A DNA stretch of 8,544 nt, from assembly GCA_028701715.1 (NCBI GenBank), contig JAQVQF010000095.1:1-8544 (forward strand). Direction: 5' to 3'. A program made the position numbers and the translations under genes. The DNA comes from Eubacteriales bacterium (GTDB lineage: Bacteria; Bacillota; Clostridia; Oscillospirales; CAG-382). The notes under the pieces are model-generated. The model was given only the letters and a program-made list of their open reading frames with translations. It did not search any database and was not told where the DNA came from. Below, in pieces: positions 1-8,200 of the stretch (its first letter is position 1; the number at the start of each line of letters is the position of its first letter).

Positions 1-707
1 ACATGGGCCTTGCCGCAGCGAAGGACGCCGCCTTTGTCATAAAAAAGCTGCTTGGCGAAAAAAACGAAATTTCTGTAATTTTCGCCGCCGCTCCTTCCCA
101 GAACGATTTTCTGGAATGCCTCGTTGCGGATAAAACAATCGATTTCCGGCGTATAAACGGCTTCCACATGGATGAATACGTGGGGCTTGACCCAAAGGCT
201 CCGCAGGCTTTCGGTCAGTTTCTCCGCGACAGGCTTTTTGAAAAAGTGCCCTTCAAATCGGTTAATTATATAAACGGCTGCGCGGCGGACATTAACGCCG
301 AATGCGAAAGATACGCTTCCCTGCTTAACGATGCCAAGGCAGATATTGTCTGCATGGGGATAGGCGAAAACGGTCATATTGCCTTCAACGATCCTCATGA
401 AGCGCATTTTGACGACAAAAAAGCCGTAAAAATCGTTTCTCTCGATGAGGTATGCCGCAGACAGCAGGTCAACGACGGCTGCTTTGAGGACATATCGAAA
501 GTGCCCACCCATGCCTTCACGCTCACCATACCCACGCTTACGGCGCCCGAATATATATTTTGCGTGGTCCCCGCCTCCACCAAGGCAAACGCCGTTCATA
601 CTTTGCTTAACGGTGACATAGGCGAATACTGCCCATGTACGATTCTGCGTAAGCACAAAAACGCAATATTATATACTGATAAGGATTCTGCTTCAAGAAT
701 ACTTTGA
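1..707 (+). CDS. Glucosamine-6-phosphate deaminase/isomerase-like protein (NagB family), 5'-truncated
   Basis: Cytosolic sugar-phosphate enzyme of the NagB/6-phosphogluconolactonase fold; classical NagB converts glucosamine-6-phosphate to fructose-6-phosphate and ammonia. Seen, numbering from the Met at base 3: NGFHMDEYVGL at 52-62, with D57 matching the catalytic Asp72 of E. coli NagB, and GIGENGHIAFNDP at 119-131, with H125 matching His143. The reading frame is open to base 1, and the Met at base 3 sits inside a motif that normally lies some 15-20 residues into the protein, so the true start is off the window. Three features depart from classical NagB: the phosphate loop (usually GG/S-T-P) reads AAAPSQ at 28-33, the Asp141 equivalent is N123, and the Glu148 equivalent is D130. 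The C-terminal part (CRRQQVNDGCF, VPASTKA, CPCTILRKH) resembles a divergent NagB-like subfamily. The fold is confident; the exact substrate is not. ymfF follows after 22 bases, so the two are probably co-transcribed. Confidence 0.85.
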   Translation, partial: MGLAAAKDAAFVIKKLLGEKNEISVIFAAAPSQNDFLECLVADKTIDFRRINGFHMDEYVGLDPKAPQAFGQFLRDRLFEKVPFKSVNYINGCAADINAECERYASLLNDAKADIVCMGIGENGHIAFNDPHEAHFDDKKAVKIVSLDEVCRRQQVNDGCFEDISKVPTHAFTLTIPTLTAPEYIFCVVPASTKANAVHTLLNGDIGEYCPCTILRKHKNAILYTDKDSASRIL

Positions 708-729
708 TTAAGTATTGAAGTGTCAAGTG

Positions 730-1998
730 ATGAATTATATAAGAACCGAAATATGTCCCGGCGTAAAGCTGACCTGTGTCAATTCCGATAAGCATAAAAC
801 GGATGTAATGTTTATTAATTTCATATTGCCGCTTACCGCTGTCGGCGCGACCTCCCTTACGCTCCTTTCCAAGGTGCTGGTTAGGGGTACCGCTTCATAT
901 CCCGATTTTAGAGCGTTGGCAACCGCCTGCGAGGATAATTATTCCTGCGGGATTGATGTTTTTACAGTAAAAAAGGGTGAAACGCTAACCCTTTCGTTTT
1001 CCGTATCCTGCCTGAAGAATAAATACGCGTTGAACGGCGAGGATATTTTTACGCAAAGCCTGCGTATTCTCGGCGAGATTATTTTTTCTCCGTATATGCC
1101 CGGGGGCTGCTTCTTCAATGATTATGTAAACCGTGAAAAAGACGCCATGAGAGAACAGATACTGTCGCTTGCAAACAATAAGCCCGCGTATGCCATGCGA
1201 CGTGCGATAAGCCTGATGTGCGGCAATGAGCCCTATGCCATCCCCGCATACGGTGATCTTGACACGCTTGAAAAGCTTGACAATGAACGGCTTACTCAGA
1301 TATTTAAAACAGTTACGGCTTCTTCACCCGTTGAAATTATTTTTACGGGGGATTATGAAATAGCTCCTCTTATTGAAAAAATCAACTACTGTCTGCCGTT
1401 TTCACAAAGAAAATATGCTCTGCCCGGTGTTTTGGTCGCAGAAAAAGCCGCAGAAATTAAAACATATACCGAAAAAGCCGACGCATCGCAATCGACCCTT
1501 GTGCTGGGCTTCCGCACCGGCGGAAAACCGGCTGAAGAAGATTTTACGGCCTTTACCGTTTTTAATGAAATTTACGCCCAGTCACCCATATCCAAGCTCT
1601 ATATGAATGTACGCGAAAGGCTTTCCTTGTGTTATTATTGCAATTCCTTATCCGACAGGCTCAAGGGTATAATGACGGTTTCCGCGGGAATAGACGGAAA
1701 TACATACGCGAAGGCCAAAAAAGCCATATTGAAAGAGCTTGAAGCCGTAAAAAAAGGCAATATTACCGATAATGAATATAAAAGCGCCGTGCGTTCCGCC
1801 GTCAGCGCCTACAGGGAAATCGACGACCTCCCGGGTCAGATATGTTCCTATTATTTTTCGCGTATCATTCAGGGCGGTATTTTCACACCGGAGGAGGAAA
1901 TCGAACGTCTTAACGCTCTTACGGTCGAACAAGTCGTAAACACCGCGAATAATATAACGCTCGACACGGTTTTTCTGCTTGAGGGTATGCTTGAATGA
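730..1998 (+). CDS. ymfF: M16 family peptidase-like protein YmfF, catalytically inactive homologue
   Basis: Insulinase-family (M16) homologue of 422 residues, near the usual YmfF length. The position that would carry the zinc motif HxxEH reads LLSKV (45-49), so no metal site is visible and it should not be a peptidase alone. The substrate-contact element of the C-terminal M16 half is kept: LYMNVRERLSLCYY at 290-303, with Arg295 and Tyr302/303. In M16 pairs such as mitochondrial processing peptidase, a defective subunit binds substrate for the active one; the adjacent active gene ymfH suggests the same here (inference). Annotation pipelines link YmfF/YmfH homologues to 5-aminopentanol modification of elongation factor P in Bacillus; nothing in this window tests that. 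The frame is open back to a TTG at 715, but ATG at 730 is preferred because it gives the family-like N-terminus (MNYIRTEICPGVKL) and has a weak GAAG nine bases upstream, whereas the TTG has no ribosome binding site. Confidence 0.88.
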   Translation: MNYIRTEICPGVKLTCVNSDKHKTDVMFINFILPLTAVGATSLTLLSKVLVRGTASYPDFRALATACEDNYSCGIDVFTVKKGETLTLSFSVSCLKNKYALNGEDIFTQSLRILGEIIFSPYMPGGCFFNDYVNREKDAMREQILSLANNKPAYAMRRAISLMCGNEPYAIPAYGDLDTLEKLDNERLTQIFKTVTASSPVEIIFTGDYEIAPLIEKINYCLPFSQRKYALPGVLVAEKAAEIKTYTEKADASQSTLVLGFRTGGKPAEEDFTAFTVFNEIYAQSPISKLYMNVRERLSLCYYCNSLSDRLKGIMTVSAGIDGNTYAKAKKAILKELEAVKKGNITDNEYKSAVRSAVSAYREIDDLPGQICSYYFSRIIQGGIFTPEEEIERLNALTVEQVVNTANNITLDTVFLLEGMLE

Positions 1999-2014
1999 TA
2001 AATATTATGTTAAC

Positions 2015-2022
2015 AAGGAAGG
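2015..2022 (+). promoter_or_regulatory. Ribosome binding site of ymfH
   Basis: AAGGAAGG lies immediately before ATG 2024, with the AAGGA core four bases from the start codon. The spacing is a little short, but this is the only purine-rich Shine-Dalgarno match near the gene start. It decides the start against the in-frame TTG codons at 1979 and 1991, which lie in or at the end of ymfF and have no such site. Confidence 0.6.
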
Positions 2023-2023
2023 T

Positions 2024-3316
2024 ATGGTAACCCAAGTGGAAATATGCGAAAAGCAATCGTCCCGCACAGGGGAAAAATATACCAAAATATTATTCGACAA
2101 CGGTCTTACCGCTTTTATCATCCACAAAAACCACACTTCCGCTTATGCCACCCTTGCTGTAAATTTCGGCTCGTGCGATACCAAATATGCTTCCGCAGAT
2201 GGTAAAATAAAATCCTTCCCTCCGGGAACCGCTCATTTTCTCGAACACAGGATGTTCGAAACCAAAGAAGGCGACGCCATGGAGCGCTACGCGCTGTTCG
2301 GCGGCGACGCCAACGCTTATACCGCGGGAGATCGCACCTGCTATTATTATATTTCGTCCGATATGTTTTATGAAAACCTGCGCGTGCTTATCGACCATGT
2401 AACAAACGCTCATATCACAAAAAAATCCGTTGAAAAAGAAAAAGCCGTAATAATACAGGAAATTAAAATGTACGACGACAATCCGTACTGGGTTGTGCGT
2501 TACAATATGATGAAGTGCTTATACGGAGAAAGCCCGATTTCCGAAGATCCCGCGGGCAGCGTCGAATCCGTTAAGAATATTTCACGGGAAATACTTGAAG
2601 ACTGCCGCAGAACGGTGTATAATTTACATAACATGGCGCTGTGTGTCTGCGGAAATATTGAAACCGACAGCTTTATAGCTCAGGTTAACGATCTGTTTTC
2701 TGCCGCGCCGGAAGCCGAATACTGGCGGGTGGACGATATACCGGACGCAAAAATCGTATCGGCATATTTTCAAGAACATATGGACGTTTCCCTGCCGGTT
2801 TATTCCGTTGGAATAAAGCTTTGCGCTCCGTCCGAAACCGAAGGAACGAAAGAGTTTGCCGCGGTCGAGATAATCATGAATCTGCTGTTCGGAAAATCCG
2901 CCGCATTTTATTCTGAAAATTACGAGGCGGGAATCTTTGAAAGACTGTCCTGCGGTTATCAGACAATGAGAAAAGCTTTTTTCGCGGAAATTTACGGATC
3001 GGCGCGGAATCCGGCCGTCTTATTCGATAAAGTCAAGGAGCATATAAAAAAAGTCAAAGCTGTCGGTTTTGACGCACGGGACTTTGAAACGGCGAAAAAA
3101 TCGCTTTATGCCGATACCATATGCGAATACGATTCGGTGGAAAATATCGCCGACACCTTCGTTTCTTATTATTTTGAAAACGATGATATGTTCGATTACC
3201 CGGATATTGTCGCGAACATCACTCTGGAATACACCGAGGAATGCCTGAAAAGGCTTTTCGACTGCGATAATATATGTCTTTCCGTTATTTTACCAAAAAA
3301 GGAGGAGCATTCATGA
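2024..3316 (+). CDS. ymfH: M16 family zinc metallopeptidase YmfH
   Basis: Predicted active M16 endopeptidase of 430 residues, without a visible signal peptide, so probably cytosolic. The inverted zinc motif HFLEH is at 71-75 (His71 and His75 as ligands, Glu74 as general base). The third ligand is Glu146 in EKAVIIQEIKMY, about 70 residues downstream as the family requires. GGDANAYTAGDRTCYY at 93-108 is the conserved strand beside the active site. ATG 2024 is chosen because it gives an N-terminus like other YmfH proteins (MVTQVEI) and follows AAGGAAGG. The gene lies 25 bases after ymfF, its inactive partner, and its TGA overlaps the ATG of lgt by four bases (ATGA), so translation of lgt is likely coupled. 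The last codons (KKEEHS) double as the lgt ribosome binding site. The peptide substrate is unknown; a role in EF-P modification is reported for Bacillus homologues, but no EF-P gene is present here. Confidence 0.92.
   Translation: MVTQVEICEKQSSRTGEKYTKILFDNGLTAFIIHKNHTSAYATLAVNFGSCDTKYASADGKIKSFPPGTAHFLEHRMFETKEGDAMERYALFGGDANAYTAGDRTCYYYISSDMFYENLRVLIDHVTNAHITKKSVEKEKAVIIQEIKMYDDNPYWVVRYNMMKCLYGESPISEDPAGSVESVKNISREILEDCRRTVYNLHNMALCVCGNIETDSFIAQVNDLFSAAPEAEYWRVDDIPDAKIVSAYFQEHMDVSLPVYSVGIKLCAPSETEGTKEFAAVEIIMNLLFGKSAAFYSENYEAGIFERLSCGYQTMRKAFFAEIYGSARNPAVLFDKVKEHIKKVKAVGFDARDFETAKKSLYADTICEYDSVENIADTFVSYYFENDDMFDYPDIVANITLEYTEECLKRLFDCDNICLSVILPKKEEHS
3298..3306 (+). promoter_or_regulatory. 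Strong ribosome binding site of lgt
   Basis: AAAGGAGGA is a near-perfect complement of the 16S rRNA 3' end, with seven bases between GGAGG and ATG 3313. It lies inside the last codons of ymfH. It fixes the lgt start at 3313 rather than the in-frame ATG at 3274, which would put 13 extra, poorly conserved residues deep inside ymfH. Confidence 0.85.
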
Positions 3317-4377
3317 TAAAAAACATTATAGGCTTTCCGGGGCTCGGAATCGAATTTTCGGTCAACGAAACGGCATTTACCCTGTTCGGTATCGAGGTTC
3401 AATGGTACGGTATAATACTCACCGCGGGTATTATCTGCGCTTTTTTACTGTTCTATCGACTGACCGTCAAGGTTGAAAAAATACCCGAAGACCATATCCT
3501 AAACATATCCCTGATAACGGTGCCCGTTGCGATTATCGGAGCGCGAATTACTTATGTTCTGACTAATTTAAGTGATTATGACTCCTTTTGGGATGCCGTC
3601 AATATCCGCAACGGCGGCATAGCGGTTTACGGTTCCATAATTTTCGGGCTGCTTTCCATTTTCACATATTGCAGAATTAAAAAACAGCCTTTTCTGAAAA
3701 TAATCGATATCGCCGCGCTTGCCATGATGGTAGGTCAGATAATAGGACGCTGGGGCAATTTTATGAACGGCGAAGCCTACGGCGATTCCGCGAATATAGC
3801 CAAGCTTCCCTGGAGGATGACGATACAGGAAAAAAAGCTTATAGAAGGTCAATGGGTTAACTATGGTAAAGAAATTGTCGCTCATCCCACCTTCCTTTAC
3901 GAATCGCTGTGGAATCTGATAGGCTTTATTGTTATTTCAAGATTTTATAAAAACAAAAAGAAAGACGGTCAGATTGTACTGATGTATTTGGCTTGGTACG
4001 GACTGGGCAGAGGCTTTATTGAAATACTCCGCACCGACAGCTGCGGGGGACTTTTCGGGGAAAAAATATTTGTATACCTCGGATTCGGAAGCTTTATCGT
4101 TTGCACGGCGTTTTTGGTATGGCTGTTGAAAAAAGCAAAAAAAGACGAGGATGAGCTTAAAGCATACGAATCGGTTTACGGAATGATACCGTCTGCCGAT
4201 ACCAATGCGAAAAGCACCAATACGGAAGGATCGGTTGAAGAAGCCGACGACGATATAACTCCCGATGAGGATTTACCCGACGAGGACATGACCGACGAGC
4301 TTAACGAGCTCGAACCGATGGACGAGGAAAACGATACCGACGAGGATATCTCACCTAAGGATGACGGAAAGGGCTGA
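3313..4377 (+). CDS. lgt: Prolipoprotein diacylglyceryl transferase with long acidic C-terminal tail
   Basis: Membrane enzyme that moves diacylglycerol from phosphatidylglycerol to the lipobox cysteine of prelipoproteins, the first step of lipoprotein maturation. The Lgt signature is clear: GRWGNFMNGEAYG at 145-157, with HPTFLYESLW at 191-200 and GLGRGFIEILRTD at 230-242, which carries the conserved Arg residues. Hydrophobic segments at about 23-48, 62-86, 103-118, 130-144, 199-211, 221-239 and 252-272 fit the seven-helix fold. The protein is 354 residues, against roughly 260-290 for most Lgt proteins. The excess is a hydrophilic tail from about 278 to 354, very rich in Asp and Glu, with a short pentapeptide repeat. 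The tail follows the last helix and a Lys-rich KKAKK, so it probably lies in the cytoplasm; its role is unknown. The gene overlaps ymfH by four bases, and folD starts four bases after its stop. Confidence 0.96.
   Translation: MIKNIIGFPGLGIEFSVNETAFTLFGIEVQWYGIILTAGIICAFLLFYRLTVKVEKIPEDHILNISLITVPVAIIGARITYVLTNLSDYDSFWDAVNIRNGGIAVYGSIIFGLLSIFTYCRIKKQPFLKIIDIAALAMMVGQIIGRWGNFMNGEAYGDSANIAKLPWRMTIQEKKLIEGQWVNYGKEIVAHPTFLYESLWNLIGFIVISRFYKNKKKDGQIVLMYLAWYGLGRGFIEILRTDSCGGLFGEKIFVYLGFGSFIVCTAFLVWLLKKAKKDEDELKAYESVYGMIPSADTNAKSTNTEGSVEEADDDITPDEDLPDEDMTDELNELEPMDEENDTDEDISPKDDGKG
4261..4305 (+). repeat. 15-bp microrepeat in the lgt acidic tail
   Basis: Three consecutive 15-base units encode PDEDL, PDEDM and TDELN. 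GATGAG/GACGAG recurs at 4264, 4279 and 4294, and again without strict spacing at 4321 and 4339. This suggests the tail grew by short tandem duplication. The units have diverged at the DNA level (GAT/GAC, TTA/ATG), so it is not a fresh slippage tract. Confidence 0.6.
4366..4373 (+). promoter_or_regulatory. Ribosome binding site of folD
   Basis: GGAAAGGG lies in the last codons of lgt, eight bases before ATG 4382. It supports 4382 as the folD start over the in-frame ATG at 4361, which would add seven residues (MTERAER) ahead of the canonical FolD N-terminus. Confidence 0.5.
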
Positions 4378-4381
4378 ACGC

Positions 4382-5224
4382 ATGGCTGTATTACTTGACG
4401 GAAAAGCTGTAAGCGAAAAGGTAAAAGCGGAGATAAAAACAACAATCGAAGCGTTAATCAAGGACGGAAAACGCCCTCCTTGTTTAGCGGTGATATTGGT
4501 GGGAGAGGATCCCGCGTCGCAGATTTATGTCAGAAACAAAGTCCGCGACTGTGAAGAAACGGGAATAATTTCAAAAAAGTTGATTCTTTCCGAAAGCACG
4601 GGTGAAAGCGAGCTTTTATCCGTCATAAACGGATTAAACGCCGACGACGCGGTCGACGGTATTTTGGTACAGATGCCGCTTCCGAAGCATATCTACGAAA
4701 GGACAGTGGTTGAAGCTATAGCTCCGTCGAAGGATGTTGACGCTTTCCATCCCGTGAATGTCGGGAACATTTTTACGGGCTTCGGAACTTTCGCGCCCTG
4801 CACTCCTTCCGGCATTTTAAAGCTGCTTGACGAATACGGCATATCCGTGTCCGGCAAAAATTGCGTGGTAGTCGGCAGGAGTAATATTGTGGGCAAGCCC
4901 ATGGCAATTCTGCTGCTGCAGCGCAACGGTACCGTCACTATATGCCACTCAAAGACAAAAAGCCTTTCAGAACATACAAAAAACGCCGATATCCTTGTCG
5001 TCGCGACAGGGAAAGCCGGACTTATAAACGGCGGTATGGTCAAGGAGGGAGCGGTTATCGTGGACGTCGGTATGAACCGCGTTTCGGGCAAGCTGGTCGG
5101 CGACTGCGACTTCCCTTCCTGCGAAGCAAAGGCTTCTTATATAACACCCGTACCCGGCGGAGTAGGTCCGATGACCCGCGCCGTGCTGCTTTGCAATACC
5201 CTGAAAGCATATACAAACCGTTAA
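4382..5224 (+). CDS. folD: Bifunctional methylenetetrahydrofolate dehydrogenase / methenyltetrahydrofolate cyclohydrolase
   Basis: Cytosolic one-carbon enzyme: oxidises 5,10-methylene-THF to methenyl-THF with NADP, then hydrolyses it to 10-formyl-THF for purine and formyl-methionine synthesis. In acetogens and related anaerobes it also works in the reductive direction. The protein is 280 residues, a normal full length. It starts MAVLLDGKAVSEKVK, the family's usual N-terminus. The catalytic segment SQIYVRNK is at 46-53 (Tyr49 and Lys53), VDGILVQMPLP at 91-101, and KDVDAFHPVNVG at 117-128. The Rossmann motif VVGRSNIVGKP is at 163-173, GTVTICHSKT at 183-192, and the closing signature PVPGGVGPMT at 256-265. 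No key residue is missing. It is the last gene of the + strand run, four bases after lgt, followed by a stop-codon hairpin and a strong terminator. I see no promoter of its own, so it is probably expressed from the operon. Confidence 0.97.
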   Translation: MAVLLDGKAVSEKVKAEIKTTIEALIKDGKRPPCLAVILVGEDPASQIYVRNKVRDCEETGIISKKLILSESTGESELLSVINGLNADDAVDGILVQMPLPKHIYERTVVEAIAPSKDVDAFHPVNVGNIFTGFGTFAPCTPSGILKLLDEYGISVSGKNCVVVGRSNIVGKPMAILLLQRNGTVTICHSKTKSLSEHTKNADILVVATGKAGLINGGMVKEGAVIVDVGMNRVSGKLVGDCDFPSCEAKASYITPVPGGVGPMTRAVLLCNTLKAYTNR

Positions 5225-5233
5225 ACGGTTTGT
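5213..5233 (+). other. Hairpin centred on the folD stop codon
   Basis: ACAAACCGT (5213-5221) and ACGGTTTGT (5225-5233) are exact reverse complements. The three-base loop is the folD TAA stop. The nine-base stem has no U-tract after it, so it is unlikely to be a terminator by itself. It lies 12 bases before the large terminator stem and may protect the mRNA 3' end or affect ribosome release (inference). It could also be chance. Confidence 0.45.
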
Positions 5234-5245
5234 TCAGCAGACATT

Positions 5246-5283
5246 AATATAAAACCCGGGGTCAAAACCCCGGGTTTTATATT
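5246..5283. terminator. Bidirectional rho-independent terminator between folD and the protease gene
   Basis: The arms AATATAAAACCCGGGG (5246-5261) and CCCCGGGTTTTATATT (5268-5283) are perfect reverse complements: a 16-bp stem with a GC-rich core and a six-base loop (TCAAAA). The A-run on one side and T-run on the other provide a U-rich 3' side whichever strand is transcribed. It sits 21 bases after the folD stop and 9 bases after the stop of the convergent protease gene, so it should end transcripts from both directions. Confidence 0.93.
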
Positions 5284-5292
5284 GTATGTTAT

Positions 5293-8200
5293 TTAATTCT
5301 GTATACCCAAAAGCTTGAGCCTGAGGTTTATATAATCGATAACTGTAAGCTCACCCGATTCGGCAGATGCCGCCGCAAGAGAGTGAACGTCGTCAACCTC
5401 GATTATTCCCAAAAGATGCAGACGTATGGTTATATAATCGAGAACGCTGCATAAACCGTCGCCGTTGACGTCGCCGTCCACAATAACGGTGAATATTGTC
5501 TGATCGATGGTGAATGTCGTGCCCGTTACCGCAAGACCGTTATAGTCGCCTTCCGTAATAAAGCCCTGCGTTTCAAACATCGCAAGCAGATCATTTGCGT
5601 TTATGCCCGCATCAAGGAGTATATAGCCGTCTTGAATGTTAAGCATGGGTTCGCCGTCTTCTGTTTTTACAATTATCGGGTTGACGGTGAAATTGATGGT
5701 AACAAAGTTGCCGTTAACATCCATTGCCTTGAGGGTCTGTTCCCCTTCGGCCGGAGCAAGAACGATATTGCCGTTTTCGTCCGGGATAACGGGTTTACCG
5801 TTTAACAGGACCGCGAACAGGTCTTCTGTTTCAACATTGACGGTGATATATCCGTTAAATGTGTCTCCTTCCTCAACTCCGATTATCGCGGGAGCCACGG
5901 TATCCTTAAGGATATGAAGCGTCAGGCTGTCGGTGTTTTCCCAAATGTCCGAAGCGGTGATGACTATATCGCATTCGCCTTCGGGGATATCGCTGACCAT
6001 AATGCTAAACCGTAAATCGTTGACCGTGACAGCTTCACCGCCGTTTATTGTATAGCTCACGGCACCCACATCCGAATACCTATCGGAAATATCAATGGCT
6101 ATAACCGCTTTGTTATTGTTAATCAATTCTTCGATATCACAGCCGACGCCGTTTGCTTCAATAACCGGAGCTTCCTTATCGATTATTAAACCATCGGAGT
6201 TGATATATGCGATATTTCCGGCATCGTCCACAACCTTGACATGGATGGCATATGTATTGTTGTACATGAAACCTATGGTTCCGGTGTATTCCGTCCAATA
6301 GTCATTGCTGAGGCCCATCAGATATTCGACACTGACATATTGAGTGGAACAATAATAATATACCTCGGCTACCGCACCTTCATCGTCAAATGCGTTGATT
6401 GTAACATCAATTTCTTTGTTGGTGATCGTGTTGAAGCCGAATTCGCCGTCGATATCAAGCGATCCGCCTTCACCGTAGGTAAACGTGACATAAGGAAGAC
6501 CTATGTCTTTTATACCCGTCACGCCGATGGTGATATCACCGACCACATTGGTTATGACATAAATATCGTACGCATCAATATATTCTATGCTGTCAGCGCT
6601 GCCGGTGAACGATACTTCAAATTCCTCTGCGGGGGCGTAGCCTTCGTTGATATCTAAGTAGAAATAGTAATCGCAGGAATAATAAGCGCCGTCACTGTAT
6701 GGAGTTATTGTATACGCGGGAGCTTCGGTGTCATATGTGACCTCGCAGGGAATATTGGATTGGTTGCCGCCTGTAAGGTAAACCGCTATTTCAGGCATGT
6801 TCGTTGCGTAATCCATCGCGTCGAGATATATGATACCGCCCTCATAAGCCGAAAGGTCATATTCGTATGTATGAACCGCTCCGGCGGAAGCGTCGTCATA
6901 GGTCTGAAAATCGATTTCGTTGCCGTCCTCATCATAAACGGCAAATAATGCGATATACTGATTATCCGTTACCTCAACGGTCAGCTTTTCTGTTTCGGCA
7001 TCCCATATATAACTGATAGCCGGGCTTTCCGAATCTATGGTCACAGGGAAGCTCCATTCGCAATATTCATTTATAATATTCTCGCTGCCGATCATATACG
7101 AATAAACATCTTCGCAGTCCCCGGGAATAAGCGAAATAAAATCATCGTTTTCCCAGTCAAGCCATGAGAAGAACGCCACCTCGGCGACCGTGTCGTGGGG
7201 AAGCAGATTGCCTTCCGAATCAGTGCCGTTCCATGTGAAAGAACTGTTCTGTGAATATCTTCCGGTTGATGTATCAAGATAATTCTTCTGAACCATAGAG
7301 GTATTATCCACATAATAAACCTCGTCGGTTTCGGGATTGTATACCACCATAATGACACACGCCGAATTCCTGACAAGAGTGGGATACGCTACAAAAGCGT
7401 CGGCATAATAGAAGGAATCGCTTTCCGCATTGGATATGGCGTTTCTTGCGTCATTATGATAATAAGCTTCAAAAGGATTGTTTCCGAGATAATCAATTAA
7501 TGATTCATAATTTGATGAATAAGAGTAGCATTCCGAATATCCCACGGGAGCGCCCAAATCATACATGGTTAACAGCTCATACAATTCTATGGCGTCATAG
7601 CTTTCAAGATAATCGCCGTATCCGTTTTCCGTCGCAAATGCCACAAGGTCGCAGTAATCGCCGAAATCGAGCCCTTCAATACAGGGAGCATCGCCCCAGT
7701 CGCCGTAGAAGCCGAGGAAGGAAGCATGTACGGCATTCGTAGGATATGTTAAACAATCAGCGTTAATATAACCCTCAAGGTATGTACCGTACGGACATTG
7801 ATTAAGGTAATCGATGCCGGCCTGATTAAGTTCGAAGGTCACCGTAATTTCAACGCTGCTAAGGGGGTCCATTATTACAATATTATCGGTATAATCGGTA
7901 TTGAACGATGCCAATCCGGCGGATACAAGATCATATTCATATACAGAACTGGAAAGTGTCTGCCCCGTGATATATGGGTTTTCCGTTAGGTCCGGGGTCA
8001 GCAGACATCCGGAAAGCTCATAATTAAGAATTTCTATTGAATTGTTAACAAGCGTGAATGTCATGGTGTAAAAGCCGATTTTTTCGGGATCATCACCTAA
8101 TTCTATCACGGGATCGGCAATATATACACAATGATCCGCTATAAAAGCGTTATATGCATTGACAAGTCCGGTACCCTGTTGTCTTGGCGAATAGGGTATG

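Noticed and set aside
3..5. ATG at base 3 as the true start of the NagB-like gene
   Set aside because: It is an internal Met near the N-terminus of the family fold; the protein would lack its first beta strand, and there is no room for a ribosome binding site.
715..729. TTG 715 (or GTG 727) as start of ymfF
   Set aside because: No Shine-Dalgarno match lies upstream of 715, and the added residues do not fit the family N-terminus; ATG 730 is better.
4176..4445. Ser-rich 89-codon - strand open frame over the lgt tail
   Set aside because: The Ser runs are the complement of the GAC/GAG/GAT codons in the acidic tail of lgt, so the composition is an artefact.
4693..5091. 132-codon open frame antisense to folD
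   Set aside because: It lies wholly within the well-conserved folD gene, has no plausible ribosome binding site, and its Ser/Thr/Pro-rich composition is that of a reverse-frame shadow.
5306..5440. Direct repeats CCCAAAAG and TATATAATCGA about 102-106 bases apart as a possible mobile-element or CRISPR signal
   Set aside because: They code for the matching helices of the two dockerin halves, so they reflect the internal duplication of that domain.
6241..6657. 138-codon + strand open frame inside the protease gene
   Set aside because: No recognisable motif or start signal, fully antisense to clear protease domains; treated as a shadow.
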